Below are positions 34,126 to 43,631 of a DNA stretch of 64,000 nt, one piece after another. This DNA is from Argyresthia goedartella. Taxonomy: Eukaryota; Arthropoda; Insecta; Lepidoptera; Argyresthiidae. Below the pieces are notes generated by a model, which had not been told where the DNA came from, did not search any database, and saw only the letters and a list, made by a program, of their open reading frames with translations. The stretch is from NCBI GenBank assembly GCA_949825045.1, contig OX463807.1, positions 15,649,501 through 15,713,500 on the forward strand. The letters are read 5' to 3'. The position numbers and the translations under genes were made by a program. Position 1 is the stretch's first letter; the number at the start of each line of letters is the position of its first letter.

Positions 34126-34534
34126 AAAACCGCTCAAGTGCGAGTCTAAATCGCGCACGAAGGGTTCCGTACCACCGTTCAATGGAAGCGATGGTGTGGA
34201 GTGAATAGTTTGGATTTTACACAGCAAAATATTATTTACAAAGTTATTGGTGCGGTTACTTTCACACTCCATGTACGTAACCAGGTGCATCCATAAGTTT
34301 GTATGTGGTATTGAAAGAATTGTTGTATGGGAGCCCCCTTAAATATTTATTTTATCCTGTTTTTTAGTATTTGTTGTTATAGCGGCAACATAAATACATA
34401 ATCTGTGAAAATTTCAACTCTCTAGCTAGCTAGGTTCTTGAGATACAGCCTGGTGACAGACGGACGGACGGACGGACAGCGGAGTCTTAGTAATAGGGTC
34501 CCGTTTGGAACCCTTCGGGTACGGAACCCTAAAA
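34126..34534 (+). mobile_element. Dispersed 0.41-kb repeat ('...gggttccgtacc')
   Basis: Begins aaccgctcaagtgcgagtct, passes 'ctctagctagctagg' and 'gacggacggacggacag', and ends ttcgggtacggaaccctaaa. The same sequence lies reversed at 36157-36583, and its 3' part at 62585-62762. A non-coding SINE-like family common in Lepidoptera. Confidence 0.85.
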
Positions 34535-34538
34535 ATGA

Positions 34539-35106
34539 AGAAAAAAACTTTTTTAAAAACAAGCTTTTATTAAAACTGAACTAAAAAGTTTAAAATAAAT
34601 TAACTCCAATAACAAATATATCACTTTATAAGTTCATTATAACCTTTAACGATAATTACGCTTCTTCGTCTACGATAAAATAATTACATACGGTACATAA
34701 TTATATATTTTTAACATTAAAACCTTTACACTTTAATTGTTACATCTTCCCGTTTTTATCACAGTCCTATTTCATAAATAAAAGCGTGTTACATTTTGAT
34801 GGTTTGATTAAGAACATTTAGCACCTTCTTTTCCTCTCGCTATCACAATGTAACACGCTTTTATTTATAAAATTGGGACTGTGTTAAAAACGGGAAGATT
34901 TAACAATTAAAGTGTAAAGGTTTTAATGTTAAAAATATATAATTATGTACGGTATGTAATTATTTTGTCGTAGACGAAGAAGCGTAATTATCGTTAAAGT
35001 TTACAATTAACTTATAAAGTGATATATTTGTTATTGGAGTTAATTTATTTTAAACTTTTTAGTTCAATTTTAATAAAAGCTTGTTTTTAAAAAAGTTTTT
35101 TTTTTC
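34539..35106. repeat. Long foldback: 257-bp arms, 51-nt loop
   Basis: 34539-34795 and 34847-35106 are near-perfect reverse complements (inner arm end aaaagcgtgttacatt, outer aagcttgtttttaaaa), separated by 34796-34846. Arms differ only by a few substitutions and indels. AT-rich and non-coding. Transcription would give a long dsRNA. Confidence 0.93.
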
Positions 35107-35420
35107 TTTATTTTTATTATTCATGTAATCAAAAGGTTGTATAAACGTTGATCCTTTTACACATATACAAGTTATTGTTAAAGAAAACGCTCTCTCAAGT
35201 TGGTAGTACTGGTTTTTAGTTACGGTGCTACGATGACGCTTGGTCGTCATTTTATTTCGTTTGTCATTCACTCATTCGGCTTCTAACGTCTGTTTTGAGT
35301 GCATGAATAACTTTGCTTTGCCCACTGCGCGTTGTTGTTAAATTTATGTTACGTTGTGTTTGTATTTCATTACCTGTTTTCGTTAATTGTGTCAGTTTTT
35401 TTGTTTGATACATCGAAGAC

Positions 35421-36780
35421 ATGGATGCTCTGCCGAGCACATCGCAAGACGGAGACACATTTTTATCTCCTAAGAAAAAAAGGCCACGTGTAGCTCTAAG
35501 TGCAACCGAGAAACTTTAGGTCAGAAACATTTACAAATATGTGTTTGAAGTGAAATCTTTAAAATCAAACATTGAAGTTCTAAAAACAAGTGAATGCGTT
35601 AACAAGGTGGCTGAAGTCTTCCGCACTTCGGTCCGCACCTTTTATTCCGTTTTAAAAGAGAACAAGGAGAATTACAGCGAGTCATCAAACCCTCCCGAAA
35701 AACGGGGCCCAAAACTTACATTTAAAGATAATCTTGATGATTGCACATTCACCGCTATTAGACGAATTGTACATCAGTTCTTTTATAGAAATGAAATACC
35801 CACCATCGCAAAGGTTAGTTTGCCTGTCGTCACTTATCTTTTCATTTTACGTTAGGTATGTTTTCTCCCATCCCATGTGAAATCTTAACCAATTAGGTAA
35901 TAACTTTAATAATTTTTAGGTGCTGCAAGTTGTAAATGACCCAGGCTAGCCCAATTTCTCGAAAGAGACACTGAGAAAAATAATGAAGCATCTTAATTTC
36001 AAATTCGCTACTCGATCCCGCAAGAGCGTGCTTATTATTAGATCATATCATGGCGCCAGCGCTACCTGAGTTTAATTAAACAATATCGTAGGGAGGGAAA
36101 ATACATATATTATCAAGAACGGGACCTGGTTCAACGCTGGTACGTTTCAACTCTTAGTTTTTAGGGTTCCGTACCCAACGGGTAAGAACGGAACCCTATT
36201 ACTAAGACTTCGCTGTCCGACCGTCCGTCCGTCCGTCCATCCGTCCGTCTGTCACCAGGCTGTATCTCAAGAACCTAGCTAGCTAGAGAGTTGAAATTTT
36301 CACAGATTATGTATTTCTGTTGCCGCTATAACAACAAATACTAAAAAACAGGATAAAAGAAATATTTAAGGGGGCTCCCATACAACAATTCTTTCAATAC
36401 CACATACAAACTTATGGATGCACCTGGTTACGTACATGGAGTGTGAAAGTAACCGCACCAATAACTTTGTAAACAATATTTTGCTGTGTAAAATCCAAAC
36501 TATTCACTCCACGCCATCGCTTCCATTGAACGGTGGTACGGAACCCTTCGTGCGTGATTTAGACTCGCACTTGACCGGTTTTTTATGTTTGTTCCCCTTT
36601 TGTTTTGTTGTCTAAACTTGTCGACGGACTTCTTATGTTTGAAGCAAAGAAAGGTACAGAAGACTACCATGATGAATGAATGCAGAGTGTTTCGAGGATT
36701 GGTTCGCCGGCATTCTACCCAAACTCAAGCCGAATGCAGTAGTCGTAATGGACAATGCGCCCTATTACTCCTGTAGACCT
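35421..36780 (+). pseudogene. IS630/Tc1-like (DDE) transposase relic, interrupted
   Basis: Starts MDALPSTSQDGDTFLSPKKK (35421). A stop at about 35517 is followed by the HTH-type part (VRNIYKYVFEV... KVAEVFRTSVRTFYSVLKEN, 35520-35815). A GT donor-like site (aaag|gttagt) and a 95-nt intron follow, then PTIAKVLQVVND. After the 36157-36583 insertion the catalytic part resumes at 36610: LMFEAKKGTEDYHDE-like, VVVMDNAPYYS (second catalytic Asp with following Asn). Several stops. An IS630-type 'DDE_3' gene, dead. Confidence 0.75.
36157..36583 (-). mobile_element. Dispersed 0.41-kb repeat, inverted copy
   Basis: Reverse complement of 34126-34534, starting tttagggttccgtacccaac. It is inserted in the IS630-like relic, whose homology stops before and resumes after it. 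The pair of copies faces each other 1.6 kb apart. Confidence 0.88.
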
Positions 36781-37200
36781 GTGGGGTATATGAGTCAAAG
36801 CCTTTGGTTCAGTATTCAATAAATGTGTTGACGATGGAGCTTTCCCAGACATCATGAAACACAGTTAATTTATTGATACTAGATGTACGAGTATTCGATT
36901 CGGGAGGGTGATCCTTCAAATTTCATACCAGTATCTGTACTTCCAGCACTAAGCATATGATTTGAAAAGATTATCTATCATATCAGAAAAATAACCTATA
37001 TGTTTAGAGTATATCAAGGTGTCATATTGCGCGTTGCTAAATTCAGTCAATAAACAGGAAAACAAGAGATTATTATTATTGAATGTATCAAGGTAACCAA
37101 AGTGTTACATATGTATAAATACAGAACAGAACCTAAACCCCATATTTGAATGAGATTGAGCCCCATATTGAGCAGTCTTTAGCTGTACGGGAGCGTAATA
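36779..37200 (+). pseudogene. Jockey-like relic J1, left part
   Basis: Starts gtggggtatatgagtcaaag. It matches 57357-57560 and the complement of 770-985 (caataaatgtgttgacgatggagctttcc). Stops in all frames. It continues beyond the mariner at 38482. Confidence 0.75.
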
Positions 37201-38479
37201 TTAGGTCCTTACATATGAAATTGGCGTTTCGCCGTACTGGCCACTTTGATCTCAAATATCTCCTCTATGGGTAGGAATTCCAAATTCTAATTTATACAGC
37301 TATTTACTCATGTATTTGTGTTTCTAAAATTATAATCCATTTGTTTTTTCCTCAATTGTTTTTTTTCTTGCGTCACTCAGCTTAATAAATGGAAAACTTG
37401 AAATATCGCGTTATTTACGAGTATGAGTTCTACCGTGGCACCAGTGCCGCAGAAACGGCTCGAAGGATTAATGATGTGTATGGCGACGGTGCCGCAATAG
37501 AAAACACAATCCCTTTTTTTGTTCCAACGTTTTCGTTCTGGAAATTTCGACCTGCAGAACAAACCCCGTGGACGGCCGGAGACCAAAGTTGATAATGAAG
37601 AATTGAAGGCTATTGTGGAAGCGGATCCATCGCAAACCATGTCCGAGTTAGCTGCAGGCTGCGGTGTTAGTGACAAAACTGTTTTAATCCACTTGAAGCA
37701 AATTGGGAAGGGGAAAAAGCTTGAAAGTTGGGTACCTCACGAACTGAGTGAAGCAAATCAACAAACGCGCGTTGACTGCTGCGTTGCATTACTCACCCGG
37801 CACAATAATGAAAGGATTTTAAATCGAATCATTACCTGTGATGAAAAGTGGATCCTGTACGATAATCGGAAGCGCTCATCGCAATGGCTGAACCCTGCCG
37901 AACCAGCCAAACCATGCCCCAAGCGAAAATTGACTCCAAAAAAGTTAATTGTGAGCGTTTGGTGGACTAGTGCTGGTGACGTTCACTACAGCTTTCTTAA
38001 ATCTGGCCAGACGATTACGGCAGATGTCTTTTGTCAGCAACTGCAAATCATGATGGAAAAGCTAGCTGCTAAACAACTGAGGCTGGTCAATCGCTCTAGG
38101 CCACTGCTGCTTCATGATAACGCTAGACCACACACTGCACAACAGATGGCTACCATATTAGAGGAGCTTCAGTTGGAATGTCTAAGACATCCACCGTACT
38201 CTCCGGACCTTGCTCCAACAGTTTTTTCGAAATTTGGATAACTTCATGAAATGGAAAAAAAACAACTCCGATGGGGCAGTCCAAACCGCCTTCAAAGATT
38301 TTATTGATTCCCGTCCGAATGTTTTTTTTAGTAAAGGGATCGAAGAACTACATATGAGATGGCAAAGTGTATAGAAAGCAATGGTACATACTTTGATTAA
38401 ATAAATATATTATATTTAAAAAAAAAACTACTTTATGTTCCTCCCATGAAAAACGCCAATTTCATATGTAAGGACCTAA
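37201..38479 (+). mobile_element. Mariner transposon, full length, inactive
   Basis: Perfect terminal inverted repeats starting ttaggtccttacatatgaaa (37201) and ending tttcatatgtaaggacctaa (38479), at least 28 bp, flanked by TA on both sides. 1279 bp, the normal mariner size. It encodes the transposase on the plus strand and splits the J1 retroelement relic. Confidence 0.95.
37389..38241 (+). pseudogene. Mariner transposase, frameshifted, third catalytic Asp deleted
   Basis: N-terminal HTH: MENLKYRVIYEYEFYRGTSA (from 37389). A frameshift near 37515 (T-run) leads into FQRFRSGNFDLQNKPRGRPE (37519 frame). Catalytic residues: first Asp in ITCDEKWILYDN, second in LLHDNARPHT, spaced 34 residues from where the third should be after LAPT. 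There the frame reads LAPTVFSKFG and stops: a small deletion removed the third Asp. Sequence after it (ttggataacttcatgaaatgg) is still homologous. Dead copy, TIRs intact, so it could be moved only by an outside transposase. Confidence 0.92.
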
Positions 38480-38481
38480 TA

Positions 38482-39250
38482 TATATATACTCGTATATAT
38501 ATACTCAATCAAATGCCTTCACAAATTCTACCGTACAAAACCACTCTACGCCAAACAATACGGTTTCACCAGGGATAAATTGACTACGAATGCAGGCATT
38601 AGACTTATATCTCATATTTTCTCTTCATGGCGTTTTTATCGGCGTTTTTTGCGATCTTTAGAAGGTATTTGATTGTGTTGATTATGATACGCTGCTAATG
38701 AAATTAAATAATAACGGAGTAAGAAATAAAGTGTTGGATCTACTAAGATCATACTTAAGCAATATAATTCAAAAGTCAGAAATCAACGGCGTTAAATCTG
38801 ATGGATCAGGTGTGAAAATTGGCGTCCCACAAGGTTCCTAAGCCTGTCTTATTCATGGTATGATCTGCATTTTATGATGGAGAAATTGACTGCCATAGCG
38901 TTGTTTGCTGATGACACTTCAGTGGTCTTCAAAATTGAAAGACAAAAGAAGACTTGATAATGTTAATGATGTATCGTCTTTAACCTTGAATTTGTTCACA
39001 TTTAATAATTTATAATTAAACGCTGGTAAAACCAAGGATTGTATCAAGTCTCACTTCCTTAGAATTAGAAAATTATACGAAGTTTCTTAGAACAGACATT
39101 GATAACAAATTGCAGTGGGAACCCCACATAGATAAATTTGCTGGTAGATAGGTTCTGCGGCTTACGCTGTTAGGAACATCAGACTAAATATGAATGTGGT
39201 TACAGCTAGGCTAGTTTGGTGCCTGGCCTTGAGATACTGCAGGTAGTTGT
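38482..39250 (+). pseudogene. Jockey-like relic J1, right part
   Basis: RT pieces in several frames: YGFTRDKLTTNAGIRLISHI, KLNNNGVRNKVLDLLRSYL, INGVKSDGSGVKIGVPQGS and LFADDTSVVFKIERQK. The last two match the minus-strand copy at 303-578. Many stops and frameshifts. Confidence 0.8.
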
Positions 39251-39474
39251 AATTTCGTAACATTAAGCCTACGAAATATTACAAAATTACAATTACATAC
39301 ATTTCCCTTCCTTCCAAACAATAATATTTTGTACCTATGTTTGAATTGCTTTGGGTGTTTAGTTTTGTGTATATGTGAAAATTACCCTTCTTACTTTTGA
39401 ATTAATATGAAGTCGACTTAAAAAAAAAAAACGTATATTTTTTTTGTTTAATTGAATTATTTTCATGGGTCAGT

Positions 39475-40193
39475 TTCAGTTTCAGTTTAGTTTATTTCTG
39501 TACAATATACATTGTGTTGAAAATAATAAAATCTTACTCTAATAATAATAATGTACTAACTATAATATGCTATTCTAAATGTTATATCAATAAATTTCAG
39601 TCAAACAAACACTTTTACAACAAAATAATCAATATTAATCAATTTTGATCATCCGTGAACTCGTTTAGTGAGTAATAACCCTTTTCCAACAGAAAGTACC
39701 TCAATTGCGTTTCAAATTTGTTATAATTAGTGGTTAATTTTAACTCTATTGGTAGCCTATTAAATAATTTAACAGCCTGATAGCGGGCACTGTGCTGCAC
39801 AATGTTAAGGCGAGGACATCATTTCTGTTCGAGGTCTTTTCTTCTTGAGCTAAGACGTACTTTTCGTTCAGCTTCCGATTCTATATTGTAAAGACGTTTC
39901 TTCAAGTCGCATAGTATTATGAATATGTACAGGCTAGGGACTGTCAATATTGCTAGTTCTGCAAAGTGAGGCTTACAGGATTCCCAATGTGGTGCTCGTA
40001 CTATTATCCTAATTGCCCTTTTCTGAATCGTGAAAGCTGTTTTTATGTTATATTGGTAGCTGTTCCCCCACCATTTAATGCTGTACCTAAGTTTAGATTC
40101 CACAAGTGCATAGTATACAGTCTTCAACTGATCTTTTGTAAGTTCATCGCGTAGACTTCTAAGGGCATATCAAGCTGAACTAATAAAGCCTTC
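39475..40193 (-). pseudogene. Jockey-like relic J2, 3' part
   Basis: Minus-strand frame 40127-39819: LRYSIKWWGNSYQYNI, FTIQKRAIRIIVRAP, FAELAILTVPSLYIF: the thumb region after the RT domain of jockey-like elements. The 3' untranslated tail runs to about 39475. Homology is cut at 40193/40215 by the inserted RTE-like element and resumes at 46912. Confidence 0.85.
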
Positions 40194-40215
40194 TATAGCT
40201 TTTAATTCACATTTC
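40194..40215. repeat. 22-bp target-site duplication, left copy
   Basis: Identical to 46890-46911 (begins tatagcttttaattcac). It bounds the RTE-like insertion. Confidence 0.95.
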
Positions 40216-41970
40216 GGGAGTGGCGTTTGTGTTGCCGGACCGAAAGGACGTGTCTATAGACCTCCGACATCTTGCAAACGCATTTAAACAAACAATAGTT
40301 TACAACCCGGCGCGCGCCTTTGTTCTGTCTCTGGTTTCTTGCGTTTCGGAGATTTTGTATCAGCGAGATGATATGAGAGTGTCTAATATAGCTACAAGTG
40401 TGAAAGTAGAGTGCGTAAAGTGTGAATTAGATAGGTTCTGAGCTGCGCCCTACCAGATAATAGGCTACGCCACGCTGCTGTGACAATACGTGTACAATAT
40501 TGTGTACGACAATAGGTGCTCATATCTGAGACAACTCAACGAGTGTTGCCTGGTGAGCCCGTTCCTATTCAGTGTCCTAACGCATGCAACCAATATTTAT
40601 CTCCACAGACGAATCTACTAGAAGAGACCCCGAGTTTACGTCTCATGCAATACATAACAGTACTCCCTAACGACACGCCGTTATCCTGGAGTATTAACCG
40701 ACCCTATCCAGCACATTAGGTGTGTCATGGGATACACTGGGATATCTCCTCAGCAGTAACCTAACCTTATCAATGAATTGCTTTCTCCGGACACACAAAC
40801 GATTACATAGGACGTAGAATCTTCATTATTTCAGGTATTTCTTAAGTGAATCTAACCCATAAAATTAAGCTCTCTCAACAGCAACAACCTGGGAAACAGA
40901 CTTATTTCATTTCATCACAGACATTCGTGGTGCTTGATACATCATCATAAATACTAAGTCAATAGAAACTAGAGTTGCGCAACGAGTCGTGGTGTTATCC
41001 CACGCCAAGAGGCAGGCCCTTTCATGCACTTCTTGCAGGCACGTGAATAAGGAAACTAAAACCCAAACAATACCGGACAGAAAAAGTTAAACAAAAGAGA
41101 TAAATTACGACAAAAAAACATTCCTCAAACTAACACAGCTGCAAAACGGCGAAGCAAATACGTTTTTTTTTGTGCAACAAGCCCAGCTAAGAAAAAACGA
41201 ATTCCAACGAGCAATAAACAATAGGGCCTTGCACAGGGACTGAACCTCGACCCGTGTCACGGACCTCACTACTACGCACTAATGAAGTGAACTGAAGTAG
41301 GTGATGTCAGTGCAGAGAGTCTCACTAGCTGAGCAACAACCTTGTGAGATTGCTCCGATTAAGATAGCCCTGTATCAGATAAAACAGCAAAACTAACTTT
41401 ATATCTGGCAGGTAACATTCTTCGTAATGCTGGTTACCATTTCATAAACAGATACCGCTCTCGCTCCAAATTACTACGCCAACTCTAAACTATTCCATAG
41501 GCATAGTCCCGTACAAATAGGTAGGTGATAGGTATACGAAAATACAAAACTAGGCAGGAACCTACCCAAGCACAATAAAACAAAACTAAACTATTTGCCA
41601 CCATCCGGTCCAACCAGCCCATCTTGACCTGTTACAAAATAAAATAAACAATAATGCAAGCCTACTGCATATTCTGAGAAATAGCGAGTAAAAGCCAACA
41701 CTTGCACATCATAAAAGGATCATTTTACCATCTTGCAGAAAACAGGCAATTAACGAAAGGCAGCTGACGAACAATAACAAAATAAAATCAAAGACTCTTT
41801 GTCCTAAGCGGGTCCAGCCTCCAATTCTCTTAGGAAATACCGAGAATAAGTGCGCAAAGATACGCACAAACTTTGACAGCCACAACCCGTACCATTAACA
41901 ATAGGTACGTAGGTAGTTCAAATTAATCAAATTAGCTCTAAGTTCTTTCTTTCAACAACATTCCAAAAAG
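40216..41970 (+). other. 5' region of the RTE-like element
   Basis: 1.75 kb before the OTU ORF. Short open frames at 40220-40441 and 40516-40719 could be remnants of a first ORF, but neither shows a known domain. The base composition is less AT-rich than the surroundings. No internal promoter could be recognised with confidence. Confidence 0.5.
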
Positions 41971-42459
41971 ATGAAAGCCTTATCAATGCCGAGAGATGGT
42001 AACTGCCTATTCCACGCAATTGCTGACCAAATTAATCACCTATATCAATTAACACTTAAGGACCTAGTTAAATATGTAGAAGAAAACTGCGATGAACAGA
42101 ACATAAAGTTTGCAATCGCCGAGCCTGAAGAAACCCTCAATGACTACATTAAAAATCTGCGCAATTACGGCACTTGGGCTGGAGAGGAGATTATAATAGC
42201 AGCCGCCGAATACTTTCTAATTAACGTAACAATCCACCAGCAAAATACACCATCGCTCACATACAGGCCCAAGAATCCCGCGGATGCAGTGGGATCTATC
42301 AACCTCAACTTCACAGGAAACCACTACGACAGCGTATACTTCCTTGAATCACAAAATTTACCCACGAATCTAGCAACCGACAGCCAAACTGATAACAACA
42401 TACCTTCCCCGATACTTAAGGCAACACCCATGACCTCCTCAGGGTCAATCATACGATGA
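41971..42459 (+). CDS. OTU-type cysteine protease ORF of the retrotransposon
   Basis: 162 codons, MKALSMPRDGNCLFHAIADQ... The motif DGNCLFHAI (residues 9-17) holds the catalytic Asp and nucleophilic Cys of OTU proteases. Later parts agree with the family: YGTWAGEEIIIAAAEYFLIN (57-78) and GNHYDSVYF (about 115-123) with the catalytic His. OTU proteases cleave ubiquitin or related linkages; the role in a retroelement is unknown (possible processing of its own protein or protection from host degradation). All three signature regions are intact. The start is chosen because a stop lies 12 codons upstream. Confidence 0.9.
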   Translation: MKALSMPRDGNCLFHAIADQINHLYQLTLKDLVKYVEENCDEQNIKFAIAEPEETLNDYIKNLRNYGTWAGEEIIIAAAEYFLINVTIHQQNTPSLTYRPKNPADAVGSINLNFTGNHYDSVYFLESQNLPTNLATDSQTDNNIPSPILKATPMTSSGSIIR

Positions 42460-42804
42460 TACGACACAGCCCCATATTTAAACCAAAAGTCACATGCGAG
42501 CGTATGCGGGTGCGCCAAAGTTGACCTAAAATTTCTACCTCGATTATTGTAACTCCGAAAATTTTGTTACTAAAATTTTTCATCCTAACAATCACTATCA
42601 ATAACTACTCTGTTCCTAATGTTATTAATTCCGAATCATTCAACTTCATAATGTCGGTAACAATAAACATCTATTGTACTACTATTTGTTTTCCTATATT
42701 TTCTCAAAATAACTGTTTTTTACACTATTATTCGAAATCATATATTTTTTATGTAGAATTGTTTTTATTCTAAAATTTGCAGATGAAAGATAATTGCAAT
42801 TAAT

Positions 42805-43362
42805 TAGGTCAATGTCGCTACCGAAATCGACATCTGGTCAGTAGGTAGGTTAGGTTGGGTTAGAACATGTAAAAACTACAAAAAACACTGTTTTCAGAAC
42901 GAAACCTTTCCTACCTATAAGTCAGAATAGGATACTATTAGGTCAGTGACGCTACCGAAACCGACATCTGGGCAGTAGGTAGGTTAGGTAGGTTAGGTTA
43001 GAACATGTAAAAACTACAAAAACACTGTTTTCAGAACGAAACCTTCCTACCTATAAGTCAGAATAGGATACTATTAGGTCAGTGACGCTACCGAAACCGA
43101 CATCTGGGCAGTAGGTAGGTTAGGTTAGGTTAGAACATGTAAAAACAACAAAAAACTACTATAAAAATACTACTTTAGAACTAAACATACCAACCAAAAG
43201 TCAAATTATGGTCCTGTTAGGTCAGTGTTGCTACCGAAATCAACATCTGGGCAATAAGGTAGGTTAGGTTAGGTTAGAACATGTAAAAACTACAAAAAAC
43301 ACTACTTTGGAACTAAACATACCAACCAAAAGTCAAATGGTACTGTTAGGTCAGTATTGCTT
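42805..43362 (+). repeat. Four tandem units of about 135 bp with TTAGG-like runs
   Basis: Unit starts (taggtcaRtg) at 42805, 42939, 43075, 43218 and a final partial at 43347. Lengths are 134, 136, 143 and 129. Each has 'gctaccgaaa..gacatctgg' and a core such as 'aggtaggttaggttaggtta' with two or three TTAGG units. Lies between the two ORFs of the RTE-like element. Confidence 0.92.
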
Positions 43363-43631
43363 ATGCTTTAACAATATTATGAAAAACTTGTTTATGAAAG
43401 ACAACATTATGGTAAAAAACACTTAGGAGTTTAGATCAGTTTAGTAGTAATATTAGTAATAAAAAAAATCGGAAACCAGAGTGTTATGATCTTCGTCGGT
43501 AGTACTAGAAATTGTATGAACGAAAAAATTAGGAACCAAAATTTTCGGAAGAGTGATCATTCGGAGTACAAATCGTTAGTAAGACCATTTTCGGAAGTTA
43601 AACTTTAGTTGAGCCAATATGGACCCAGCGT

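Noticed and set aside
34126..36583. Composite transposon bounded by inverted 0.41-kb repeats
   Set aside because: The right copy interrupts the IS630-like gene and the gene continues outside it, so the repeats inserted independently.
42805..43362. Interstitial telomere sequence
   Set aside because: TTAGG runs are only two or three units long and recur as part of a 135-bp unit inside a retrotransposon.
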